Of a stretch of 64,000 nt of DNA, positions 26,101-34,276 are shown one piece after another; position 1 is the first letter of the stretch, and the number at the start of each line of letters is the position of its first letter. The notes beneath the pieces were generated by a model. It was given only the letters and a program-made list of their open reading frames with translations. It searched no databases and was not told the DNA's origin. The translations under genes and the position numbers were made by a program. This DNA is from DASQMT01 sp963827335 (lineage in GTDB: Bacteria; Actinomycetota; Thermoleophilia; Solirubrobacterales; Solirubrobacteraceae). The stretch covers positions 1-64,000 of the forward strand of contig CAWHAP010000023.1 in NCBI GenBank assembly GCA_963827335.1, in the 5' to 3' direction.

Positions 26101-27239
26101 CGGCCCATCTCGCGGGCGATGATCACGCGCTGGATCTCGTTCGTGCCCTCGTAGATCTGGGTGATCTTGGCGTCGCGCATCATGCGCTCGACCGGGTACT
26201 CGGAGACGTAGCCGTAGCCGCCGAGGACCTGCACCGCCTCCACGGTCACGCGCATCGCGTTGTCGGAGGCGAACAGCTTGGCCATCGAGCCGTACTTGGC
26301 GGCGGCGGGGTCCTCCGCGTCGGCGAGCGCGCAGGCCCGGTAGAGCAGCTCGCGCGCGGCGGCGGTCCCGGTCTCCATGTCGGCGAGCTTGAACTGGATC
26401 CCCTGGAGGTCGGCGATCGGGCGTCCGCCCACGAGCCGCTCGCGGGCATAGGCGCTGGCGTAGTCCGTGGCGCCCTGGGCGATCCCGACGGCCTGGGCGG
26501 CGGCGCCGAGGCGCGTGCGCTGCAGCGTGGCGAGGGCCACCGCGAGGCCGCGGCCGACCTCGCCGATCACGTTCTCCGCGGGCACGCGGACGCCGTCGAA
26601 GACCGGCGAGCCGGTGGGGGAGCCCTTGATCCCGAGCTTGTGCTCGAGCTTGCCGACGGACACGCCGGGGCGGTCGGCCTCCACCACGAACGCGGTGATG
26701 CGCCGCGCCTCCCGGTCGGTGATCGCGAACACGACGTAGAAGTCGGCGATGCCGGTGTTCGTGATCCAGGCCTTGACGCCGTCGATCACCCAGTCGTCCC
26801 CGTCGCGCACGGCGGTGGTGCGCATGTCGGCGGGGTTCGATCCGGCGTCGGCCTCCGAGAGCGCGAAGGCGGGGCTCCACTCGCCGGTCGCGCAGCGCGG
26901 GAGCAGGCGCTGCTTGAGCTCCTCGGTCCCGAAGAGCTGGATCGGCAGCGTGCCGAGCTCCTGGACCATGAGGATGAGCGCGCTCGACGCGCACGCGTGG
27001 GCGATCTCCTCGATCGCCATCTGGAGCAGCAGCGTGCCGGTGCCGGTGCCGCCGTGCTCCTCGTCGAACGGGAGCGCGAGCACGTCGTTGCCGGCGAGCA
27101 GCCGCCGCACGTCCCACGGGTACTCCCCGGTGGCGTCGATCTCCGCGGCGCGGGGCGCGATCCGCTCGCGCGCCATCTGCCGGATCGTGTCCCGGATGTC
27201 GAGGTGCTCGTCGGGGATGGCGTAGCCGGCGACGGTCAT
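26097..27239 (-). CDS. Acyl-CoA dehydrogenase
   Basis: 380-aa FAD enzyme for alpha-beta dehydrogenation of acyl-CoA thioesters. It has the three-part ACAD fold: N-terminal helices, a central beta domain (FALSEADAGSNPADM, then VKAWITNTG for FAD), and C-terminal helices with VQVLGGYGYVSEYPVERMMRDAK. The catalytic Glu is in QIYEGTNEIQR near the C-terminus, the short-chain/butyryl type position. Its stop overlaps the enolase-superfamily start by 4 nt. Confidence 0.95.
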   Translation of the reverse strand: MTVAGYAIPDEHLDIRDTIRQMARERIAPRAAEIDATGEYPWDVRRLLAGNDVLALPFDEEHGGTGTGTLLLQMAIEEIAHACASSALILMVQELGTLPIQLFGTEELKQRLLPRCATGEWSPAFALSEADAGSNPADMRTTAVRDGDDWVIDGVKAWITNTGIADFYVVFAITDREARRITAFVVEADRPGVSVGKLEHKLGIKGSPTGSPVFDGVRVPAENVIGEVGRGLAVALATLQRTRLGAAAQAVGIAQGATDYASAYARERLVGGRPIADLQGIQFKLADMETGTAAARELLYRACALADAEDPAAAKYGSMAKLFASDNAMRVTVEAVQVLGGYGYVSEYPVERMMRDAKITQIYEGTNEIQRVIIAREMGR

Positions 27240-27246
27240 GTGGAGG

Positions 27247-27510
27247 CTACGGTACGAGATCGCGCGCGATCTCGTGCACCGCGTCCACGGGCAGGCCGGC
27301 GGCGGAGGCGTGGTCGCGGACGGCCTGCTCGCTGGGCGCGGCGTAGATGCAGTAGGAGATGAGCCCCGCGCCGTCGTGCACGACGTGCGAGTGCTCCCAC
27401 GTGATCTCGGGGAACTGCGCCTCGCGGACGCGGCTGGACTCGGCGGCGGCGTCGTCGAGCTGCTCGTCGCTGATCGTGCCGAGGGTGCGGGAGATGAGGA
27501 AGCGCGGCAT
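27247..27510 (-). CDS. DUF4242-like small protein
   Basis: 87-aa protein, MPRFLISRTLG..., matching the pattern of DUF4242 (SCO4226-like nickel-binding, ferredoxin-like fold). The segment EHSHVVHDGAGLISYCIYAAPSEQAVRDHA carries the His and Cys that are usual in this family. The start at 27510 is chosen to match family N-termini; ATG at 27522 is the alternative. It lies between the TSUP permease and the acyl-CoA dehydrogenase genes, 7 nt upstream of the latter. Confidence 0.8.
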   Translation of the reverse strand: MPRFLISRTLGTISDEQLDDAAAESSRVREAQFPEITWEHSHVVHDGAGLISYCIYAAPSEQAVRDHASAAGLPVDAVHEIARDLVP

Positions 27511-27523
27511 GCGGTGCAGCATC

Positions 27524-28282
27524 TCAGGCGTAGGCGTCGATGCCCAGCTTGAGCGCGAGCGCGAGCCCGGCGAGGCCGATCAGGGCGCGCAGCACGCCCG
27601 CGTCGCTGTGGCGCACGACGACGGGGCCGAGGCGCCCGCCCGCCAGCAGCCCGGCGGCGAGCGGCGCGGCCGTGGCCCAGTCGACGTCCGCGAGCACGGC
27701 GAAGCCGATCGCGGCGGTCGCGTTGGCGATCCCCAGGACGGCGTTCTTGAGCGCGTTGCTGCGCGCAAGCGTGTCGTGGGTGCCCGCGAGCAGCAGGGCG
27801 AGCAGCACGACGCCCGCCGCCGCGCCGAAGTAGCCGCCGTAGATGCCGACGAGGAACACGGCGCCGGTCAGCCGCGCGCCCGTGGCGCGCGGTCCGCGCG
27901 GGTCGCCCGGCGGCGGCTCCGTCCGCCGGCGCAGCAGGATGGCCAGCGACGCTCCGGCGATCAGCCACGGGGCGATCCGCTCGAACGTCGCAGGCTCGGT
28001 GACGAGCAGCAGCCCGGCGCCGGACGCGCCGCCCGCGACGGCGGCCGCGGCCAGCCGGCGCACGGTCGGCGCCTGGCCGCGCAGCTCGTGGCGCGACCCG
28101 AGCGTGGCGCCGACGCTGCTGCCCACGAGCGCGACCGTGTTCGTCACGTTCGCCTGCACCGGGCCGAGGCCGGCCGCGAGCAGCGCGGGGTAGCTCACGA
28201 GCGAGGCGAGGCCGGCGATGCTGCCCGCGAGGCCGCCGCCCACGCCGGCGCAGGCCAGCAGGAGCGCTTCGAGGGCCGACAC
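27524..28282 (-). CDS. TSUP family (TauE/SafE) anion permease
   Basis: 252-aa integral membrane protein with about eight hydrophobic segments and the two TSUP repeats. These show as GGGLAGSIAGLASLVSYPALL in the first and VGIYGGYFGAAAGVVLLALLL in the second half. The family exports sulfite, sulfoacetate or related organic anions. GTG start. It follows the OsmC gene by 18 nt. Confidence 0.88.
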   Translation of the reverse strand: MSALEALLLACAGVGGGLAGSIAGLASLVSYPALLAAGLGPVQANVTNTVALVGSSVGATLGSRHELRGQAPTVRRLAAAAVAGGASGAGLLLVTEPATFERIAPWLIAGASLAILLRRRTEPPPGDPRGPRATGARLTGAVFLVGIYGGYFGAAAGVVLLALLLAGTHDTLARSNALKNAVLGIANATAAIGFAVLADVDWATAAPLAAGLLAGGRLGPVVVRHSDAGVLRALIGLAGLALALKLGIDAYA

Positions 28283-28300
28283 GCGGATCGCGCCGCGCGC

Positions 28301-28807
28301 TCAGGCGGCGGCGAGCGTGGTCTCGAGGGCCGCGCCGCCTGTCAGCGTCTGGTAGACGACGCAGTAGCGCTCGGTCAGGCGGCGCAGGGTCGCGAGCTCC
28401 TCCTCGCCGGCGTCCGTGTCGAGCTCGAACGCGAGCCGGATCGCGACGAACCCGACGGAGGCCTCGCGGTCGACGCCGAGCGTGCCGCGGAAGTCGAGGT
28501 CGCCCTCCGCGCGCACGCGCCCGGACGCGACGGGGATCCCGAGCGAGGTCGCGACCGCCTGCAGCGTCACGCCCGCGCAGGCGACGAGCGCCTCGAGCAG
28601 CATGTCGCCGGAGCACAGCAGCGCGCCGTCGCCACCCGTCGCCGGGTGCAGGCCGGCGGTGGCGAGCGCGCGTCCCGTCTCGACGGAGCAGGAGACGCCC
28701 TCGCCGAGCGATCCGCCGGCGGCGAGCGTCACGAGCGCCGCCTCCGGCTCGCCCGCGTACCGCTCCTTCAGCGGCGCCTGCAGCGCCCGCAGCTCTTCGC
28801 GGTCCAT
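28301..28807 (-). CDS. OsmC family peroxiredoxin-like protein
   Basis: 168-aa OsmC/Ohr-type thiol peroxidase. The two catalytic cysteines are Cys77 (LLEALVACAGVTL) and Cys149 (ERYCVVYQTL), at the usual spacing. It reduces organic hydroperoxides using dithiol donors. Length is slightly above the 140-aa OsmC norm because of an N-terminal 20-residue helix. It lies 10 nt downstream of the LuxR regulator on the same strand, so regulation by it is plausible. Confidence 0.9.
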   Translation of the reverse strand: MDREELRALQAPLKERYAGEPEAALVTLAAGGSLGEGVSCSVETGRALATAGLHPATGGDGALLCSGDMLLEALVACAGVTLQAVATSLGIPVASGRVRAEGDLDFRGTLGVDREASVGFVAIRLAFELDTDAGEEELATLRRLTERYCVVYQTLTGGAALETTLAAA

Positions 28808-28817
28808 GGCGCAGATG

Positions 28818-29711
28818 CTAGTGGCCCGTCCCCGGCTCCTCTCCGCAGGCGAACGCCTGCTCGAGCACGGGCCGGAGCCGCCGGAGCGCTGCCGCGTCGC
28901 GCGCCGAGAACGGCAGCGACCCGTGCGTGCGGAGGAGCAGGATCGAGGCGGCGACGTGGCCCGACACGCGCGCGTGGACGCTCGCGTGGTCGGCGATGCC
29001 CATGCTCGGAAGGTGGGGGCGGCAGCCGCGCCCCTCGTGCTCGAGCGCCGGGCGCGCGTACCGGCGCCACGCCTCCGCCACGGAGAAGTCGAGGTCGTCG
29101 CACTGGAGCGCGACGCCCGCGACGGGATCGGAGCGCCCGTCGACGCTGGCGAGCACGGCGAGCGCCGCCGGCACGGCCGCGACCACCGCGCTCAGCGCGT
29201 GCGCGCGCACGCGCAGGGTGGGGTCGGGATCGGCTGCCGCCACGCTCCATGGCAGCAGTGGCGGGTCGGCCCCACCGGCCGGCTCGTGCCGGCGCGCCAG
29301 GCAGGTCTCCACCGTGGCCTCGCTCATGCCGAGGGCGAACGCGATCGCCGCGACGCTCGCGCCGGTCTCCGCGAGCACGGCGACCTCGTGCTCGGGCTGC
29401 GTGAGGCCGCAGCCGCGCCGGGACGGCGCGCCGGAGCGGAGCCTGGGGCCCCCGGCGAAGCCGTGCTCGAGCAGCGGCTGGATCCCGCTGAGCACGCGGG
29501 CCTCCGCGGCGGCGAACTCGGGGGCGTCGGCGGTCCGCACGAGGGCGACGCCCGCGACGATCCGCCCGTCGCGCCGGAAGTACGCGATGAGCGGCGCGCG
29601 CAGGCGGTGGCGCGCGAGCTGCCGGCCGTAGCGGGTCCGCGCCAGCGCCGCGGGCCCGCCGACGTCGGCGACCGAGCGCACGCGCGCGCCGGCCGCGTGC
29701 GCATGGCGCAC
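28818..29711 (-). CDS. LuxR-type regulator, HTH between two GAF-like domains
   Basis: From the GTG at 29711 the protein has 297 aa, but the same frame is open and strongly coding up to about 30050 without any ATG, GTG or TTG. That upstream part encodes a GAF-like N-terminus (LLEIIPAAVALAFRVDAEG). A C-run lies at about 30031-30042. The LuxR HTH (LTQPEHEVAVLAETG...MSEATVETCL) is in the middle rather than at the end, followed by a second GAF-like domain (about 160-290). A frameshift or an unusual start is suspected. Confidence 0.65.
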   Translation of the reverse strand: MRHAHAAGARVRSVADVGGPAALARTRYGRQLARHRLRAPLIAYFRRDGRIVAGVALVRTADAPEFAAAEARVLSGIQPLLEHGFAGGPRLRSGAPSRRGCGLTQPEHEVAVLAETGASVAAIAFALGMSEATVETCLARRHEPAGGADPPLLPWSVAAADPDPTLRVRAHALSAVVAAVPAALAVLASVDGRSDPVAGVALQCDDLDFSVAEAWRRYARPALEHEGRGCRPHLPSMGIADHASVHARVSGHVAASILLLRTHGSLPFSARDAAALRRLRPVLEQAFACGEEPGTGH

Positions 29712-30104
29712 CGCGAACGGGTCGATCTCCTCGAGCCGGGCGAGCTGCGGGACGACCCGGTCGAGCGTGCGCCGGTGCAGCGATGCGGCGCGCGCCAGCT
29801 CGGGGCTGCGGATGCCTTCCGCGTCGACGCGGAAGGCGAGCGCGACCGCGGCGGGGATGATCTCCAGCAGCGCGTCGAGCGCGTCCGCGCGCAGCCGGTC
29901 GCGCGCGTCGTGCGAGGACCGCGCCGCCTCGAAGGCGGCCTCGAGCCCGCCGGATCGGATGCCGCCGAAGCGCCGGGTGGGCGCGGAGCCGTCGGTGCGG
30001 TGCGTGCGTCCGGCTCGCCGCCGCGTCGGGGGAGGGGGGCATGCATGTGCAAACGCCGCCGCGGCGCGAACCTTGTGCCAATCCGCATCGCCGGCCGGAG
30101 CGTG

Positions 30105-30794
30105 CTACCCGGCGGGCTTCGTCGAGGCGACGAAGCCGCGCACCTCCGCCGCCGGCTCGGAGTAGGCGTCCCCGAGCACCTCCTCGATCGCGCTCATGTA
30201 CGCCTCGGCCCAGGCCGGGAACTCGTAGTCGATCGCACGCAGGAACTCGAGCGTCGCGGCCAGCCGGATGTCGGCGATCGACGGCGCGTCGCCGCCGATG
30301 AACCGCCTGCCGTCGAGGAAGAACGCGCGGTAGACGTCCAGCGGCTCCGCGAGCGCGGCCGCGGCGTCCCGCGCCGCCTGCGCCTTGAGCTCCTCGCTCG
30401 CCTCCGAGGTTGCGACCTCTCCGGGGTACTGCGGGAAGCCGAGCGTCGGGTAGGTCGCGCGCGCGACGAGCGGATAGAGCGTGCCGATCAGGTAGAACAT
30501 CGCGCTGTCGACCATCGCCCGCCGGCCGGGGTCCGGCGGGTAGAGCCCGTCCAGGCCGTGCTTGTTGCAGAGGTACTGCATGATCGCGCAGCTCTCCCAC
30601 AGCGAGCCGCGCGGGAGTCCCGCCTCCTCGAGCATCGGCGTCAGGTGCGCGGGGTCCTTGGCGAGGAACTCGGGGGTGGTCGTCTGTCCCCAGACGTCCT
30701 GCTCCTCGAACTCCAGCCCGGCGGCGCGGACGAAGATCCGCACCGTCAGGTTGTTCACGCTCGGCCGGAGGATGCTCAGCGTGTGCTCGGCCAT
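30105..30794 (-). CDS. Glutathione S-transferase family protein
   Basis: 229-aa protein with a thioredoxin-like N-terminal domain (TLSILRPSVNNLTVRIFVRAA; the Ser near 12 is a candidate thiol-activating residue) and a helical C-terminal domain with GGDAPSIADIRLAATLEFL, the conserved GST N-capping box. Actinobacteria usually use mycothiol, so the thiol partner is uncertain. It follows the VOC gene by 11 nt and may act on the same pathway. Confidence 0.88.
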   Translation of the reverse strand: MAEHTLSILRPSVNNLTVRIFVRAAGLEFEEQDVWGQTTTPEFLAKDPAHLTPMLEEAGLPRGSLWESCAIMQYLCNKHGLDGLYPPDPGRRAMVDSAMFYLIGTLYPLVARATYPTLGFPQYPGEVATSEASEELKAQAARDAAAALAEPLDVYRAFFLDGRRFIGGDAPSIADIRLAATLEFLRAIDYEFPAWAEAYMSAIEEVLGDAYSEPAAEVRGFVASTKPAG

Positions 30795-30805
30795 GTCCGT
30801 CCTCC

Positions 30806-31390
30806 TCAGCGGTGGTAGGGATCCTGCGGGGAGCGGTCGTCCGACAGCGATCGCGTGCGCCCGGCGAGCGCCTCGATCGCGTCCGCCACGTGCACGCGGT
30901 CGATGTGGTCGTCGCTGCGCGCGGTGCGGATCAGGTGCGCCTCGAGGAGCACGTCCGCATGGGTGTGGCCGTGCGGCGGCTCGAAGCGGTACGACGCGAG
31001 CTCGATCAGGAGCCCGAGCGGGTCCTCGAAGTAGATCGAGTCCATGAAGCCGCGGTCCTTCACCCCGCTGTGGCGGATCCCGCGCTCGTCGAGCCGGGCC
31101 ACGGCCTGGTGGAACGTGGCCTGGGAGAGCGCGAACGCGAGGTGGTGGACGCAGCCGGGGTCGGTGGGCGTGCGCTCGGGGTCCGGCACGCGGCCCTCGT
31201 CGGTGAAGATCGTGATCAGCCGCCCGTCGCCGGGGTCGAAGTAGAGGTGGCTCTCCGAGGCGTTGTCGAGGTTGGGCTGCTCGAACACGAACGGCATGCC
31301 GAGCACCCCCTCCCAGAAGCCGATCGACGTCTGCCGGTCGGCGCCGACGATCGTGATGTGGTGGACGCCCTGGCTCTGCAGCTTCTGCAT
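30806..31390 (-). CDS. VOC ring-cleavage dioxygenase-like protein
   Basis: 194-aa VOC protein. It begins QGVHHITIVGADRQTSIGFW and has HHLAFALSQATF and DPLGLLIELAS, giving His-His-Glu metal ligands like glyoxalase and PcpA-type dioxygenases. A C-terminal 50-residue extension is Asp/Arg rich. Its ATG shares a base with the stop of the CoA ligase (TGATG), so they are coupled; a GST follows. A role in aromatic or electrophile metabolism is inferred from neighbours. Confidence 0.82.
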   Translation of the reverse strand: MQKLQSQGVHHITIVGADRQTSIGFWEGVLGMPFVFEQPNLDNASESHLYFDPGDGRLITIFTDEGRVPDPERTPTDPGCVHHLAFALSQATFHQAVARLDERGIRHSGVKDRGFMDSIYFEDPLGLLIELASYRFEPPHGHTHADVLLEAHLIRTARSDDHIDRVHVADAIEALAGRTRSLSDDRSPQDPYHR

Positions 31391-32736
31391 CACTGCTCCA
31401 ATTGTGGTTCGTCTCGTGACGGTCGGTCGACTCTTGCGGGACGGGCCACGAGTCTGGATTTGTACTCGCTGCGCCGCAGGCTGCCCCAGGGCACGAGCTC
31501 CACGTCGAGCTGAACGACCAGCACGCTGCGCAGCCGCTCGCCGATCGCGTCGGCGAGCGCCGGATCGGCGTCCGCGCCGCGGGCGAGCTCGACGCTGACG
31601 GGCAGCGGCGGCTCCTGCTTGGTGCCCGGTGCGCGCGGGCGCACGAGGATGTGGCCGCTGACCGCCGGTGCGAACCCGCCGACCACCTCGCGCACCGCGG
31701 CGGGGAAGAGGTTGACGCCGCGCACGATCAGCATGTCGTCGGTGCGGCCGATGCAGCGGATGCGCGGGCCGGTGCGGCCGCACGGGCACGGGGCGGTGCG
31801 CACGACGACGTGGTCGCGGGTGCGGAAGCGCAGGAGCGGCGCGGCGCGGTGGCGCAGGTGCGTCAGCACGAGCTCGCCCGACGCCTCGTCCTCCAGCGGC
31901 ACCGGCGCGCCCGTCGCCGGGTCGATCAGCTCGGGGTGCACGTAGCCGCGCGCGCCCAGGTGCATGCCGTCCTGCGCCTCGCACTCGCCCCACAGCGACA
32001 CGCCGATGTCGCCGATCCCCATCGCCTCCGTCACGCGCGCGCCCCAGCCCTCCTCCAGCGCGGCGCGGAACGCCGGCTCGCCGCCGCCCGGCTCGCCCGC
32101 CACGAGGACGCGCTCCACGCTCGCGGCGCGCAGGTCCACGCCACGGTCGGCCGCCCACTCGACCAGGTACGCCGCGTAGGAGGGCGTCAGCACCGCCGCT
32201 TCAGGCCGCAGCTGCTCGACGGCGCGCATGAGCCGCTCGCTGTTGCCCGTGCCGACGGGCACGTGGCAGAGCCCGATGCGCTCGAACGCGGCGAGCGCGG
32301 CACCCGCCGCGAACGGGCCGGCGTTGTAGGTGGAGACGATGCGCTGGCCGGCGCGCACGCCCGAGGCGGCGTAGCTGCGCGCGGAGCCCGTGACCCAGTG
32401 CTCGATGTCGCCCGCGGTGAGCGGCACGTAGCTCGGCGTGCCGGTGGTGCCGCTCGTGGAGTAGATCCGCGCGATCTCCTCCGGGGCCGCGCACAGGTGC
32501 GCGCCGATCGGCGCCTCGGGCGTGCAGGTCGCCTTGACCTCCTGCTTCTCCGTCAGCGGGAGCGCCGCGATGTCGGCGAGCCCGCCCGCGGCCTCCGCCG
32601 AGCCCACGTCCGCGAGCTTGGCGCGGTAGAACTGCGAGCGCTCGAACAGGTACGCGAGCTGCGCGCGGTAGTGCGCGTCGTCGGCCGCGCGCTGCTCCTC
32701 CCAGGGTCGCGTCTCCTCCGCGGACGGCGCGCTCAT
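31390..32736 (-). CDS. Phenylacetate-CoA ligase-like AMP-forming ligase
   Basis: 448-aa ANL-family enzyme of the PaaK type. The P-loop is YSTSGTTGTPSYVP (about residues 92-105), the adenylate-binding region EAMGIGDIGVSLWGECE is near 240, RFRTRD and GRTDDMLIVRGVNLFP mark the hinge, and C-terminal Lys is in SEYKSRLV. It activates a carboxylate as acyl-CoA; substrate not determinable. The ATG overlaps the upstream citrate-synthase-like stop by 4 nt. Confidence 0.9.
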   Translation of the reverse strand: MSAPSAEETRPWEEQRAADDAHYRAQLAYLFERSQFYRAKLADVGSAEAAGGLADIAALPLTEKQEVKATCTPEAPIGAHLCAAPEEIARIYSTSGTTGTPSYVPLTAGDIEHWVTGSARSYAASGVRAGQRIVSTYNAGPFAAGAALAAFERIGLCHVPVGTGNSERLMRAVEQLRPEAAVLTPSYAAYLVEWAADRGVDLRAASVERVLVAGEPGGGEPAFRAALEEGWGARVTEAMGIGDIGVSLWGECEAQDGMHLGARGYVHPELIDPATGAPVPLEDEASGELVLTHLRHRAAPLLRFRTRDHVVVRTAPCPCGRTGPRIRCIGRTDDMLIVRGVNLFPAAVREVVGGFAPAVSGHILVRPRAPGTKQEPPLPVSVELARGADADPALADAIGERLRSVLVVQLDVELVPWGSLRRSEYKSRLVARPARVDRPSRDEPQLEQ

Positions 32737-33509
32737 CGCTCGACGTACTCGACCGCGTGGTCGGCGATCGCGGCCAGGGTCAGGCCAGCGGGCAGCTCGC
32801 GCTCCTCGGCGAGGTGGGCGAGCAGGCTCGCGGTGCGGGCGAGGATCGGCACGGCCTTCACGGCGGCGGCGGGGAACCCGACGTCGAGCATGACCGCGGC
32901 GATCGGCATCGACACGTTCATGGTCAGCGGCCGGCCCCAGGCCGCCGCGGCCGCGTCGCGGAAGTGGCGGGCGAGCGCGACGTGCGGGCCGCTCGCGCCG
33001 CGCGCGTCGGCCAGCTCGAGGATCCGCTCGGCGCGCGGGTCGAGCGGCTTGTGCACCGGATGACCGAAGCCCGGCAGGCGCTCGCCCGCCGTGCGCACCG
33101 CCCGTGCGGCCTCCTCCGCGGCGGCCGCCGCCGTCGCGGTCCCGGCCGCGACCCGCTCCTGCGCCTGCACCAGCAGCCGCGCGCAGGCCTCCGACGTGCC
33201 GAGGACGACCGGACCGCAGCCGAGGATCCCCGCCGCCACGGCGCCCTGGAGCGAGCCGGGATCGGCGGCCAGCGTCATCCGCGCCGCGACGTTCGTCGGC
33301 ATCATCCCGTGCTCGGCGATGGCGACGAGCAGCAGGTCGAGGAAGTAGCGCTGCTCCTCGGTCGGCTCCTCCCCGCAGAGCAGGAGATGGAAGTACTCCG
33401 TGAAGCTGAGCCGGCCCATGAGGTCGCCGGTCAGGTCGCGCCCGCGCACCGCGACCCGGTCCGGATAGGCCTGACTGATGTGGCTGACCGGGCGGCGATC
33501 GGGGTGCAC
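32733..33509 (-). CDS. Citrate synthase/citryl-CoA lyase-like protein
   Basis: 258-aa short member of the citrate synthase superfamily (full enzymes are about 370-430 aa). The catalytic-type His is in LPGFGHPVHKPLDPRAERI. The large-domain N-terminus and the final catalytic Asp region of true citrate synthase are not seen, so a lyase (CitE/Ccl-type) or other Claisen reaction is likelier. GTG start. First gene of a coupled set with a CoA ligase, VOC protein and GST. Confidence 0.83.
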   Translation of the reverse strand: MHPDRRPVSHISQAYPDRVAVRGRDLTGDLMGRLSFTEYFHLLLCGEEPTEEQRYFLDLLLVAIAEHGMMPTNVAARMTLAADPGSLQGAVAAGILGCGPVVLGTSEACARLLVQAQERVAAGTATAAAAAEEAARAVRTAGERLPGFGHPVHKPLDPRAERILELADARGASGPHVALARHFRDAAAAAWGRPLTMNVSMPIAAVMLDVGFPAAAVKAVPILARTASLLAHLAEERELPAGLTLAAIADHAVEYVER

Positions 33510-33580
33510 GCCCGCGCGACGCTACGCGCCGTGCGCGCAAGCGTCAAGACCGCCGGGGGCGCGCAGTAGGGTGTGGCGCG

Positions 33581-33865
33581 ATGAGCGCGACCGACGGCCT
33601 CGACGACCGCACCTCCCCCGAGCTGCACGCGCTCGCCGTCGGGCGCGCGAAGCGCCATCTCGACGTGCGCTTCTTCTGGGACCTGCTGCGGCTGCTGCCC
33701 GCGGCGGAGGCCGGCGCGGGCGAGCTCGGCGAGGCCGAGGACGACGTGATGCACCTGAGCGCGCACGTCGACGACGTGACGGACGCCGGCCGCGGCGAGG
33801 TCGCCGACCTGCTGCGCCCGTTCTACCTCGAGTACCTGCGCGAGCACGGCGTCACCGCCGACTGA
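33581..33865 (+). CDS. Small acidic hypothetical protein
   Basis: 94-aa acidic protein, MSATDGLDDRTSPELHALAV..., with a FFWDLLRLLPAAEA helix and many Asp/Glu. No TM segment or signal peptide. No family was recognised. It is divergent from the citrate-synthase-like gene across 71 nt and upstream of a DUF5519-like gene. Codon bias supports coding. Confidence 0.7.
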   Translation: MSATDGLDDRTSPELHALAVGRAKRHLDVRFFWDLLRLLPAAEAGAGELGEAEDDVMHLSAHVDDVTDAGRGEVADLLRPFYLEYLREHGVTAD

Positions 33866-33924
33866 CGGCGCGCAGGGGCAACGCCCCTTGACTTCAAGCG
33901 CACTTGAAGTTGTAGCGTGGCCGC

Positions 33925-34245
33925 ATGACACCGAGCGAGCAGATCACCAGCGAGGTCACGTCCTGGCCCGGCGTCGAGGCGGGCATGGGCGAGCGCGGCG
34001 AGTTCGGCTTCCGCGTCGACGGCAACGAGATCGGCCACCTGCACGGCGACCGGGTGGCGCACTTCGGCTTCCCCCGCGACGTCGGCGCCGCGCTGCGCGA
34101 GGCGGGCCGCGTCGGGCCGCACCCCGTCAACCGGCACTCCACCCGGCTGGCGGCCCGCGCGATCGAGGGGGAAGACGACGTGCAGGACGTCATCGCCCTC
34201 ATGCGCCTGAACTATGATCGCGTCATGGCCCCGGCCGACCGATGA
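33925..34245 (+). CDS. DUF5519-like (luciferase family) protein
   Basis: 106-aa protein with the pattern PGVEAG...EFGFRVDGNEIGHLHGDRVAHFGFPRDVGAAL...GPHPVNRHS, which matches the DUF5519 'luciferase domain' family of unknown activity. The GHLHGD motif is the most conserved part. The ABC exporter starts 31 nt downstream, so they may be co-transcribed. The region just upstream (33893-33912) holds an AT-richer TTGACTTCAAGCGCACTTGA, a possible promoter or operator with a TCAAG/CTTGA inverted repeat. Confidence 0.78.
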   Translation: MTPSEQITSEVTSWPGVEAGMGERGEFGFRVDGNEIGHLHGDRVAHFGFPRDVGAALREAGRVGPHPVNRHSTRLAARAIEGEDDVQDVIALMRLNYDRVMAPADR

Positions 34246-34276
34246 GTCTGCGGCCGCGCCGCGGTCGACACATCAG

